From Hyphomonadaceae bacterium (GTDB taxonomy: Bacteria > Pseudomonadota > Alphaproteobacteria > Caulobacterales > Aquidulcibacteraceae), in NCBI GenBank assembly GCA_016791385.1, contig JAEUMR010000086.1:1-47798 (forward strand): a DNA stretch of 47,798 nucleotides, written 5' to 3'. Shown here one piece after another: positions 36,493-43,273 of this stretch. The notes below the pieces were generated by a model, which saw only the letters and a list, made by a program, of their open reading frames with translations, was not told where the DNA came from and did not search any database. How positions within the stretch are numbered: position 1 is the stretch's first letter; every line of letters begins with the position of its first letter. The position numbers and the translations under genes were made by a program.

Positions 36493-37968
36493 GTGCCGTC
36501 ACATCAATCATCCGTTTTGGCCTTCGCAGGCCCTGCGCTCAGCGCCGGTTTTGGCGTTGCGCTTGCTGCGCTGGCTGCATCGGGGGCCGAACGCTGGCTC
36601 GATGCGCAGAGCCTTGCCTTGTTCTTCGTCGTGCCGATCGTTGTCGTGGCGATTCAGCATGGGCTGTGGGCCTCACTCGGCGCTTCGCTGCTGAGCGCGA
36701 TGGCGATGAATTTTCTGTTCGTCGCGCCGCGCTACACTTTTGTCGTGGCGCGGCCGCAGGACGCCGCTGCACTCATGCTCTTTAGCGTGGTTGCGGCGTT
36801 GTCGAGCGCGATTGCGGCGCGTGCGCGCGCGGCCGCACACAGCGCCGAGCAGCGGGCGCAACAGGCGCAGCTGCTGCAGGCGCTCGCAGTGCAGGTGGGC
36901 GGGTTGCAGACGGAAGCGGATGTGATCAGCGCCGCCGCAGCAGCGCTCGGCCGCGTGTCGGGCGGCCGCGGTCTTGCGGTGGGGGCCGACGATCGCCACT
37001 GGGGCGAGGGCTTTGATGAGACCGCACGGCTCGCCGCGCGTTGGGCGATGGCGACCAAGCAGCCGTATGGCGCCTCTGAAGAGGCGCCATACGAGACCAA
37101 TTGGCGCTTCTGGCCAGTCATCGTTGCGCATCAGCCAGTGCTCGCGCTTGGCGTCGATGCGCCGCTGAGCGGCGAGGCGGAAAGCGCCGCTGAACAGATT
37201 GCCGGGCTCGCCGGCCTTGCGCTGGCGCGTGTCTCCGCGACCGAGAAGGCGGAGCTGGCGCGCCTTGATGCGGAACGGGAGCGGCTGAAGAGCGATCTGC
37301 TCGCTGGCGTCTCGCATGATCTCCGTACGCCGCTCGCCACCATCCTGTTCAATCTGCAGAGCCTGCAGCGGTTCGCCGCCGATCACCCGCAAGAAGCGCG
37401 CGCTGAGTTGCTGGCGTTGGCCGAGCGCGAGGCGCGGCGGCTGTCTGGCATGGTGGAAGCGTTGCTCGACGCAAGCCGCATTGGCGCCGGCGGCGCGCCT
37501 GTACGGAAGGAAGCGTTGGAGGCGTCAGCGTTGATCGCGCGGGCGATCGAAAGCGCAGGCGCGGACGCCAAGCAAGTGACGGTGACGCTGACCGAGAGGG
37601 ATCTGCCTGCAATTTCGGCCGACCCTGAGCTTGCCGCGCGGGCCCTCGCAAATGTGATCGCTAACGCTGTCCGGCACGGCGGCGGCGTCGCGGAGGTGCG
37701 TGCGGAACGGGAAGGCGATGCCGTGCGCATCGAGGTGCGCGATCATGGGCCGGGATTGGGCGCAGATCCGGAAGCGATGTTTGCGCCGTTCGTGCGGGGG
37801 ACAGCCGGGGATCGGCGCGCGCCGGGGCTGGGCCTTGGTCTGTCGCTGGCGCGCAAGTTTCTGGAAGCGCAGAACGCCAGCATCGAGGCAGCGAACGCGC
37901 CGGGCGGCGGCGCGGTGTTCGTGCTTCGCTTCAGTATCGCCGCGGATGAGCCTGTCCATGCCGGCTGA
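36493..37968 (+). CDS. KdpD-like sensor histidine kinase lacking the KdpD/Usp N-terminal domains
   Basis: The N-terminal part has three to four hydrophobic segments (residues about 6-110) of the DUF4118 type found in the middle of KdpD. A GAF-like region follows (about 120-245), then HisKA with GVSHDLRTPLATI (His275 by this start) and a HATPase domain with NVIANAVRHG, DHGPGLG and GLGLGLSLA. Full KdpD has another roughly 400 N-terminal residues (KdpD and Usp domains), which are absent. The start is uncertain: GTG at 36493 gives MPSHQSSVLAF; a GTG at 36439 would overlap the kup promoter region. The stop overlaps the response-regulator start. A perfect 12-bp hairpin lies within it (37065-37092). 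Confidence 0.88.
   Translation: MPSHQSSVLAFAGPALSAGFGVALAALAASGAERWLDAQSLALFFVVPIVVVAIQHGLWASLGASLLSAMAMNFLFVAPRYTFVVARPQDAAALMLFSVVAALSSAIAARARAAAHSAEQRAQQAQLLQALAVQVGGLQTEADVISAAAAALGRVSGGRGLAVGADDRHWGEGFDETARLAARWAMATKQPYGASEEAPYETNWRFWPVIVAHQPVLALGVDAPLSGEAESAAEQIAGLAGLALARVSATEKAELARLDAERERLKSDLLAGVSHDLRTPLATILFNLQSLQRFAADHPQEARAELLALAEREARRLSGMVEALLDASRIGAGGAPVRKEALEASALIARAIESAGADAKQVTVTLTERDLPAISADPELAARALANVIANAVRHGGGVAEVRAEREGDAVRIEVRDHGPGLGADPEAMFAPFVRGTAGDRRAPGLGLGLSLARKFLEAQNASIEAANAPGGGAVFVLRFSIAADEPVHAG
37065..37092. repeat. Perfect 12-bp inverted repeat inside the sensor kinase gene
   Basis: GTATGGCGCCTC (37065-37076), TGAA (37077-37080), GAGGCGCCATAC (37081-37092): the arms are exact reverse complements. 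It encodes the near-symmetric peptide PYGASEEAPY in the GAF-like linker. A 12-bp, two-thirds GC stem with a 4-nt loop should be very stable in mRNA. No T-run follows. Confidence 0.9.
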
Positions 37969-38647
37969 GACCATTGTGCTTATCGTCGAGGACGATTCAT
38001 CGTTTCGCCGCTCGCTTGCCGCCACGTTGAAGGCGGCGGATTACAAGCCCATTGAGGCGGACACGCTCGCTGCTGCGGCGCGCGCCATCGCGCACTATCG
38101 GCCCGCGCTGATCCTGCTTGATCTTGGTCTACCCGATGGCGACGGCGTCGATTTCGTCGCCAAGCTGCGCCAGAGCGCGTTGACCCCGGTTGTGGTGATC
38201 ACGGCGCGCGACGCCGAGGCGATGAAGGTTGCCGCGCTCGATGCCGGCGCCGACGATTATGTCACCAAGCCGTTTGGCGTGGATGAATTGCTCGCGCGCA
38301 TGCGCGCCGCGCTCCGCCATGCGGTGCAGGCGAAAGGGGCTGAGCCGGTTGTGCGTACCGGAGCGTTGGAGATCAACCTCGCCACGCGCATCGTTCGTCT
38401 GGCCGGCGCTGAGATCGACCTGACGCCGAAGGAGTACGAGATTCTGGCGCTGCTCGCTGCACAAGTCGGCAAGGTGGCGCGCCACAGGGATGTGCTGAAG
38501 ACCGTGTGGGGTTCAGAGGGCGCGGACATGCAATATCTGCGCGTCTATGTCCGGCAGATCCGCGCGAAGATCGAAGCCGACCCCAGCGCGCCGCGCTACC
38601 TCATCTCCGAGGCCGGTGTCGGCTATCGCTTGGCGCAGCTTGGCTAG
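37946..38647 (+). CDS. OmpR/KdpE-like response regulator
   Basis: This 233-residue two-domain regulator has a receiver domain with the acidic pair IVEDDSS, phosphoacceptor LILLDLGLPDGDG (Asp59), Thr in VVVITARD, and Lys in DDYVTKPFG. The C-terminal OmpR/PhoB winged helix shows LTPKEYEILALLAAQVGKVARHRDVLKTVWG and YLRVYVRQIRAKIE, closest to KdpE-type wording. ATG at 37946 or 37958 overlaps the kinase stop (37968), so the two are coupled. No kdpFABC is present in the window; the divergent kup is the nearest plausible target. The stop overlaps the VOC gene stop. Confidence 0.92.
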   Translation: MSLSMPAETIVLIVEDDSSFRRSLAATLKAADYKPIEADTLAAAARAIAHYRPALILLDLGLPDGDGVDFVAKLRQSALTPVVVITARDAEAMKVAALDAGADDYVTKPFGVDELLARMRAALRHAVQAKGAEPVVRTGALEINLATRIVRLAGAEIDLTPKEYEILALLAAQVGKVARHRDVLKTVWGSEGADMQYLRVYVRQIRAKIEADPSAPRYLISEAGVGYRLAQLG

Positions 38648-39024
38648 GCCGGCCGCCAGCCGAGCAGGGCCAGGGTGTGGCCTTCGGGGTCTTTGAACGC
38701 GCGCAACGCCAGTTCGCGGCCGGGCGCGCGCTGCAACACCTGCGCGGGATGGGGGAAGGCGATGCCTTTGCCTTCGAGCACGCTTTCAGCGGTGCTCCAA
38801 TCGCGCGGTTCGAAATAGATCACGGCGTCGCCGCCGACGCTTTGATCCGGCTGCTTGGAGCCGATCATCAGCCGCGTGGCGCCGGACTGGAAGAATGTCA
38901 TGCCGCCAGCTTCGAACAACACAGGCAGGCCGAGCGTGTCGCGATAGAAGGCAACCAGCGAGACCGGATCGGCGCTGGCGAGCGCGATCTGGCAAATGCC
39001 GGAGAGCAGCGGGAGCGCATCCAT
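38644..39024 (-). CDS. VOC (glyoxalase/bleomycin-resistance fold) family protein
   Basis: This 126-residue single VOC module has ICQIALASADPVSLVAFYRDTLGLPVLFEAGGMTFFQSG, then DAVIYFEPRDWSTAESVLEGKGI, and the closing LRAFKDPEGHTLALLGWRP. The metal-type His/Glu positions are only partly clear, so enzymatic or binding function is open. AGGAGG sits ideally before the ATG at 39024. It is divergent from a MarR regulator across 63 bp with an AT-rich palindrome, so it is the likely target of that regulator. Confidence 0.88.
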   Translation of the reverse strand: MDALPLLSGICQIALASADPVSLVAFYRDTLGLPVLFEAGGMTFFQSGATRLMIGSKQPDQSVGGDAVIYFEPRDWSTAESVLEGKGIAFPHPAQVLQRAPGRELALRAFKDPEGHTLALLGWRPA

Positions 39025-39047
39025 AAATCGATCCTCCTGCCTAATAG

Positions 39048-39064
39048 TTAGTTTGACGAACTAA
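39048..39064. promoter_or_regulatory. Candidate MarR operator
   Basis: TTAGTT (39048-39053) and AACTAA (39059-39064) are exact inverted repeats around TGACG. The AT-rich palindrome stands out in GC-rich DNA and sits midway between the divergent VOC and marR starts, the usual place for a MarR autoregulatory site. Confidence 0.62.
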
Positions 39065-39087
39065 ATAATGTCAAGCAGCATCGGCGC

Positions 39088-39516
39088 GTGAGCAGGAATG
39101 ATTCTCTCGACCTAGCGACGCAGCTGCACGCCGCCGCCATACGGCTGTTGCGTGCGGTCCGGGTGGCCGACGACGAAACCGGCCTCTCGGCGCCGAAGCT
39201 CTCGGCGCTCTCGGTGCTGGTGTTCGGCGGGCCGCAGAGCCTCAAGGCGCTCGCCCGCGCCGAGCAGGTGACGGCGCCGACGATGTCCAAGCTGGTGGCC
39301 GATCTGGAAGCGGCGGGGCTTGCCGCCAAGCGCGCCGATCCGGCCGACAAGCGCGGCGTCGTCATCCAGGTGACGGCCAAGGGGCGGGCGCTGATGGAGG
39401 CGGGGCGGCGGCGGCGGCTGGCGCTGCTGCAGGAGCGGCTTGGCCGGCTCAGCAAGGCCGAGCGCGATCAGCTCGCGGCCGCAGCCGGGCTGATGGCGAA
39501 GCTGGCCCAGCCCTGA
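39088..39516 (+). CDS. MarR family transcriptional regulator
   Basis: This 142-residue winged-helix repressor has LSAPKLSALSVLVFGGPQSLKALARAEQVTAPTMSKLVADLEAAGLAAKRADPADKRGVVIQVTAKG, the helix-turn-helix plus wing of the MarR family, flanked by dimerisation helices. The DxRG motif of the wing reads DKRG. The start is GTG at 39088 (MSRNDSLDL); the nearby ATG at 39068 runs into a stop. It probably regulates itself and the divergent VOC gene; the ligand is unknown. A terminator follows at 39527. Confidence 0.9.
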   Translation: MSRNDSLDLATQLHAAAIRLLRAVRVADDETGLSAPKLSALSVLVFGGPQSLKALARAEQVTAPTMSKLVADLEAAGLAAKRADPADKRGVVIQVTAKGRALMEAGRRRRLALLQERLGRLSKAERDQLAAAAGLMAKLAQP

Positions 39517-39526
39517 TCGGAAAAAT

Positions 39527-39563
39527 AAAAGCGCCGCCCGGCACCCGGCCGAGCGGCGCTTTT
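39527..39563. terminator. Bidirectional Rho-independent terminator
   Basis: AAAAGCGCCGC (39527-39537) and GCGGCGCTTTT (39553-39563) are exact reverse complements, with T-runs on both strands. It ends marR from the left and rpsU from the right. Confidence 0.88.
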
Positions 39564-39587
39564 CCCCTGAAATTCTGCCGGAAACGC

Positions 39588-39818
39588 TTAGCGCTTCGGG
39601 GCCGGACGGGGCAGCAAGCCCTCGCGCTGGGCGCGCTTGCGGGCCAGCTTACGGGCCCGGCGCACCGCCTCGGCGCGCTCACGGGCGCGCTTTTCCGACG
39701 GCTTTTCGTAATGGTTCCGGCGCTTCATCTCGCGGAAAGTGCCTTCCCGCTGCATCTTCTTCTTGAGCGCCTTCAACGCCTGGTCGACGTTGTTATCGCG
39801 GACGAAAATCTGTACCAG
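39588..39818 (-). CDS. rpsU: 30S ribosomal protein bS21, apparent CTG start
   Basis: This 76-residue small-subunit protein helps initiation by contacting the anti-Shine-Dalgarno region. The conserved sequence [20 protein letters not shown], then [45 protein letters not shown], is complete. The residue in the invariant Met1 position is encoded by CTG (39816-39818), preceded by GGGAGA (39830-39825) at 6 nt. No ATG, GTG or TTG exists in frame before the TTG at 39776, which would remove the first 14 conserved residues. So either CTG is the start or the true start is shifted. It is flanked by a bidirectional terminator and divergent from coq9. Confidence 0.93.
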   Translation of the reverse strand: MVQIFVRDNNVDQALKALKKKMQREGTFREMKRRNHYEKPSEKRARERAEAVRRARKLARKRAQREGLLPRPAPKR

Positions 39819-39966
39819 GACCGTTCTCCCGTAACCAAAACTGCCTTCGCCCGAGCGCCAGTGCGGGCCGGGGCGTTAATTTGAAGGCGCGGCAATAGCA
39901 AAACGCCGCGCCGCTGTCCATGCCGCCAGCGATGACGGATTGGCCATTTCGGCCTAGGTTTGCACT

Positions 39967-40620
39967 ATGGACGACGCCCCATCCGCCCGCTTCCGCGCCC
40001 GCATCCTAGAGGCCTTCCCGGCTCATGCCGCCCGGCTGGGCTGGACCGAGGCGGCGTTCAGGGCCGCCTACGAGGAGGTGCAACTCAGCGAAGGGCAGGC
40101 GCTGCTGGCCTGTCCGCGCGGGGCGTACGACCTCCTTGAGGCCTTCGCCGACCGGGCCGATCAGGCCATGCTCGACGCGTTGGACGAACTCGATCTCGGC
40201 AAGATGAAAATCCGCGAGCGGGTGAAGGCGGCGGTGCAGCTGCGGCTTGAAGCGCAAGCGCCGTACAAGGAAGCCGCGCGCGCCATGAGCCGTGCGCTCG
40301 CCCATCCGCTGCGCGCGCCGCAAGCCACGCGTATCGTCTGGCGCACCGCTGACCGCATCTGGCGCGCGCTTGGCGACACCTCGACCGACGAGAATTTCTA
40401 TTCCAAGCGCGCGATCCTCTCGGGCGTTCTGGCCAGCACCTATGCGCGCTGGTTCGCCGACGACAGCGAGGGTCACGAAGCGACCTGGAGCTTCCTCGAT
40501 GCGCGCATCGAGAACGTGATGCAGTTCGAGAAGCTGAAGGCGCAGCTGAAGCCGATCGCCGAGCGGGTGCAGGATGCCGTCGGCATCGCCGCCCGCGTCC
40601 GCTATGGCGGCGGAAGCTGA
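39967..40620 (+). CDS. COQ9 family ubiquinone biosynthesis protein
   Basis: This 217-residue TetR-like-fold lipid-binding protein is needed for ubiquinone biosynthesis (COQ9; it presents quinone precursors to the hydroxylase Coq7 in mitochondria). The C-terminal signature is strong: DENFYSKRAILSGVLASTYARWFADDSEGHEATWSFLDARIENVMQFEKLK. The N-terminal helical part carries AHAARLGWTEAAFRAAYEE. COQ9 is otherwise mainly alphaproteobacterial and mitochondrial, which helps place the organism. It stands alone, followed by a convergent methyltransferase gene 16 nt away. Confidence 0.92.
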   Translation: MDDAPSARFRARILEAFPAHAARLGWTEAAFRAAYEEVQLSEGQALLACPRGAYDLLEAFADRADQAMLDALDELDLGKMKIRERVKAAVQLRLEAQAPYKEAARAMSRALAHPLRAPQATRIVWRTADRIWRALGDTSTDENFYSKRAILSGVLASTYARWFADDSEGHEATWSFLDARIENVMQFEKLKAQLKPIAERVQDAVGIAARVRYGGGS

Positions 40621-40635
40621 GCGGCTCAGCCTCTA

Positions 40636-41451
40636 TCAATTCACGGCGACGCTGACGCGCAGATACGTTGCCGGGATTGACGTCGTGTTTTTGTCGCTGC
40701 TGCGGTTCTGGGCTGCGAACAGCGTTTCCAACTCTTGTTGCAGCGCCTCGGCGCGGCCGTTCGCTTCAGCGGCGGCGAAGGCGTTCATCGTCGGCCCATA
40801 ATAATTGCGGAATGTGGCCACGAATTCCGCAGGCGAGCCGGGGAAGTTGAACGTGTAGGTCTCGCGCGCGAACGAGATGTCTTCGGCTGGAACGCCGGCA
40901 TGCGCGAAGCGATCGCGCACATGCTCCTCCACGCCCCAAAGCATCGGGCTGATGAAGCCTTCGGGCGGCGGCGGCGAATAGGCCGAACTGATCTTCAGGA
41001 TTTGCGCGACGAGCGTCGGATCGTTTGGGATCCAATTGCCCATGACGATGCGTCCGCCCGGGCGCGTCACGCGCACCATCTCGCGCGCGACGTCAGCGGG
41101 CTTCGGCGCGAACATGGCGCCGAAGATCGTCAACACCAGGTCGAAGCTGTCGTCGGCGAGGCCGGCGAGATCGCAGGCGTCGCCGAGTTGGAAGCGGCAA
41201 TTGACGGCGCCGGCCTCGCGCGCGCGCTTTTCAGCGGCGGCGACCAAGTTCGAAGCGATGTCGACGCCCAGCACATTGGCGCCAAGCTTTGCCGCGGGCA
41301 GGGCCGTGGTGCCGTCGCCGCAGCCGAGATCAAGCATTGTCAGGCCGCGCCCAACATTGAGTTCGCGCACCAGCTGTTCGCCGCTCTCGCGCATGCTCAT
41401 GGCGATGCGCGTGAAGTCGCCTTTTTCCCAAAGCGCTTTGTTCGGATTCAT
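40636..41451 (-). CDS. Class I SAM-dependent methyltransferase (UbiE/COQ5-like)
   Basis: This 271-residue methyltransferase has motif I TMLDLGCGDGTTALPAAKLG, GVDIASNLVAAAEKRA, then DSFDLVLTIFGAMFAPKPADVAREMVRVTRPGGRIVMGNWIP, the wording of class I small-molecule methyltransferases. The start at 41449-41451 (MNPNKALWEKGDF) is preferred to one 11 codons upstream because it matches the common MxxxxALWEKGDFTRIA start. It is divergent from an HxlR-type regulator over a strong palindrome at 41521, so it is probably inducible. Despite coq9 nearby, a role in quinone methylation is only a guess. Confidence 0.88.
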   Translation of the reverse strand: MNPNKALWEKGDFTRIAMSMRESGEQLVRELNVGRGLTMLDLGCGDGTTALPAAKLGANVLGVDIASNLVAAAEKRAREAGAVNCRFQLGDACDLAGLADDSFDLVLTIFGAMFAPKPADVAREMVRVTRPGGRIVMGNWIPNDPTLVAQILKISSAYSPPPPEGFISPMLWGVEEHVRDRFAHAGVPAEDISFARETYTFNFPGSPAEFVATFRNYYGPTMNAFAAAEANGRAEALQQELETLFAAQNRSSDKNTTSIPATYLRVSVAVN

Positions 41452-41520
41452 GCAAACGTCCTTCAATAAAATATGCAGCCCCAATACGCGCGCTGTGCCG
41501 CGCCCGCGCCAGCGGCGCTA

Positions 41521-41556
41521 GTTCAGGAACTGAACCTGCTGATACAGATTCTGAAC
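41521..41556. promoter_or_regulatory. Candidate HxlR-type operator
   Basis: GTTCAGGAACTGAAC (41521-41535) is a perfect 6-3-6 palindrome. The half-site CTGAAC recurs at 41551-41556, 21 bp (two helical turns) after the copy at 41530-41535. The site lies between the divergent methyltransferase (start 41451) and regulator (start 41605), as expected for autoregulation plus control of the methyltransferase. Confidence 0.65.
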
Positions 41557-41604
41557 TGGCTCACGGCGCGCCCGGCGGCTAGAAAGAGCGCCGGAGAAAT
41601 TCCA

Positions 41605-42300
41605 ATGTCCGGCAGTTATCGGCAATTTTGCCCGGTCGCGATGGCGGCCGAGATTTTGTGCACGCGCTGGACCATCGTGCTGCTGCGCGAGCTGGTGTCC
41701 GGGTCGACGCGCTTCAACGATTTGCGCCGGGGCGTGCCGCGCATGTCGCCGGCGCTGCTGTCGCAACGGCTCAAAGAGCTGGAGGCGGCGGGAATCGTGG
41801 CGCGCAAGCGCGCCGCCGCCGACCCGAACGTGTTCGAATATCAATTGACCGAGGCCGGACGCGAACTGGAGCCGATCGTGATGGCGTTCGGCGCCTGGGG
41901 GCAGCGCTGGGTTGAAACGAAGGTTTCGCTACAGCACCTCGATGCGCAATTGCTGATGTGGGACATGCGCCGCAACCTCAATCCGGACCCGATGCCGGCC
42001 CGGCGCTGTGTCATTCACCTGCAATATCCCGAGCAGCCCGCTTCATCGCGCGCCTGGTGGTTGATCATCGAACCTGAAGAGGGCGTCGATCTTTGCTCGA
42101 TCGATCCTGGCTTTGACGTCGATCTTTTCGTCTCCTCTGATCTGCGCACGATGACGGCGATTTGGATGGGCCATGAGACGGTTCGCAAAGCGACCGCAGC
42201 GCGTCGCCTGCATCTGACCGGCGACAGGACGCTCGCCGCCAGCATGCAAACTTGGCTCGGTCTCAGCCCGCTCGCCAAGGTCGAGCGCATGGTCAGCTGA
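41605..42300 (+). CDS. HxlR-type regulator with C-terminal SCP2-like domain
   Basis: This 231-residue regulator starts with an HxlR winged helix: FCPVAMAAEILCTRWTIVLLRELVSG (with Cys9, often the redox or electrophile sensor in this family) and RMSPALLSQRLKELEAAGIVARK. Unlike minimal HxlR proteins (about 110 residues), it continues with a domain of about 110 residues (WWLIIEPEEGVDLCSIDPGFDVDLFVSSDLRTMTAIWMG ... RLHLTGDRTLAASMQTWLGLS) like a sterol-carrier-protein-2 fold, suggesting a hydrophobic ligand. The ATG at 41605 follows GGAGA. It is divergent from a methyltransferase with a shared palindrome. Confidence 0.86.
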   Translation: MSGSYRQFCPVAMAAEILCTRWTIVLLRELVSGSTRFNDLRRGVPRMSPALLSQRLKELEAAGIVARKRAAADPNVFEYQLTEAGRELEPIVMAFGAWGQRWVETKVSLQHLDAQLLMWDMRRNLNPDPMPARRCVIHLQYPEQPASSRAWWLIIEPEEGVDLCSIDPGFDVDLFVSSDLRTMTAIWMGHETVRKATAARRLHLTGDRTLAASMQTWLGLSPLAKVERMVS

Positions 42301-42373
42301 AGCTTAGCGCGAATTGAGCTGCATCTTCACGCGGCGGTGATAGCGTGTGCATCACTTCGTGATGGAGGCGCTG

Positions 42374-42721
42374 ATGCAAGCTGCTCCCGCACGTTTTCTC
42401 GGCGCTGTCCTGTGGCCGCTGACGATTTGGCCGAGTCTGCTCCGCTTTGAGGAGCACGGCGCCGACGATTACGTCGAACGTACATTTCCGATTGTCGCCA
42501 CGGCGATCGGTTTCTGGGCCTGTGTAGGGCTGCTCGTCTCCATGCTGGTGCAAGGCGGCGTCGCCAATGTGTCGCTCGGCGACGGCGGCGGCGACATTGC
42601 CGCCCGCTACGTGCCGCGCTGGGCCGGCGGCATCTCCAGCGTGCTCTGGTTCTTCCTGCCAGCGCTCTACATCATCGGCCTGTGGCTGTTCGCCAAGCGC
42701 GAGGATTTGTACCAGCGCTGA
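42374..42721 (+). CDS. Small integral membrane protein, 115 aa
   Basis: I recognise no family. Three hydrophobic stretches are visible: FLGAVLWPLTIWPSLL, IVATAIGFWACVGLLVSMLVQGG and ISSVLWFFLPALYIIGLWLF. Between them is a polar Gly/Asp-rich loop. I chose the ATG at 42374 because GGAGG at 42364-42368 precedes it by 5 nt; frames open further upstream to a GTG at 42347. It ends KREDLYQR. It is probably an inner-membrane protein; nothing in the neighbourhood suggests a role. Confidence 0.65.
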   Translation: MQAAPARFLGAVLWPLTIWPSLLRFEEHGADDYVERTFPIVATAIGFWACVGLLVSMLVQGGVANVSLGDGGGDIAARYVPRWAGGISSVLWFFLPALYIIGLWLFAKREDLYQR

Positions 42722-42817
42722 GAGGCGGCAGGACGGCAGCCGCAGTCGCGCGCCAAGTATTGACACATCAAGTGCCATAAGATAGAAGCCCGCGCTGGGC
42801 CAGAACCGAGGCGGGCG

Positions 42818-43273
42818 ATGCAAGTCATCAACGAGGTGTTTCCGAGCGATCCCGAACAACTCAAAGCGATGATGGAGCAGGGGCCGGAAGGGCCGATCTT
42901 CATGGTCAATCTGCTCAAGTTCAACGATCGCGCCGAGTATGACGACGGGCGCGAAACCAACCTCAGCGGCCGCGAAGCCTACATGATCTACGGCCGCGCC
43001 GTGACGGAGCTGTTGCCCAAGTTCGGCGGCCGCGGCGTGTTTGCGGCGGACGTGACTTTCCTCTCGCTCGGGCGCGTCGAAGAGCTGTGGGACGAAGTCG
43101 CCATCGCCATGTATCCCGCGCGCGGCGACATGGTGCGCATGTCGATGTCGGAGGAATGGCGCGCGATCGCCGTGCACCGCAGCGCCGGCCTCAAAGGTCA
43201 GCTCAACATCGAAACCGTGCTGCCGAAGAATGCGGTCTCGTCTGCGTGGCTGAAGGGGCTTGTTGGCGCATGA
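42818..43273 (+). CDS. DUF1330 family protein
   Basis: This 151-residue ferredoxin-like alpha/beta-barrel protein of the DUF1330 group has GPIFMVNLLKFNDRAEYDDGRE (residues about 25-46) and the YGRAVTELLPKFGGRGVFAADVTF region, both standard for that family; a biochemical role is not established. Its stop overlaps the next start (ATGA at 43270-43273), coupling it to the metallo-beta-lactamase-fold gene. Confidence 0.85.
   Translation: MQVINEVFPSDPEQLKAMMEQGPEGPIFMVNLLKFNDRAEYDDGRETNLSGREAYMIYGRAVTELLPKFGGRGVFAADVTFLSLGRVEELWDEVAIAMYPARGDMVRMSMSEEWRAIAVHRSAGLKGQLNIETVLPKNAVSSAWLKGLVGA

Noticed and set aside
39886-39912. GGCGCGGC/GCCGCGCC inverted repeat between rpsU and coq9
   Set aside because: It is only 8 bp in very GC-rich DNA, with no T-run on either side and no clear position relative to a promoter.
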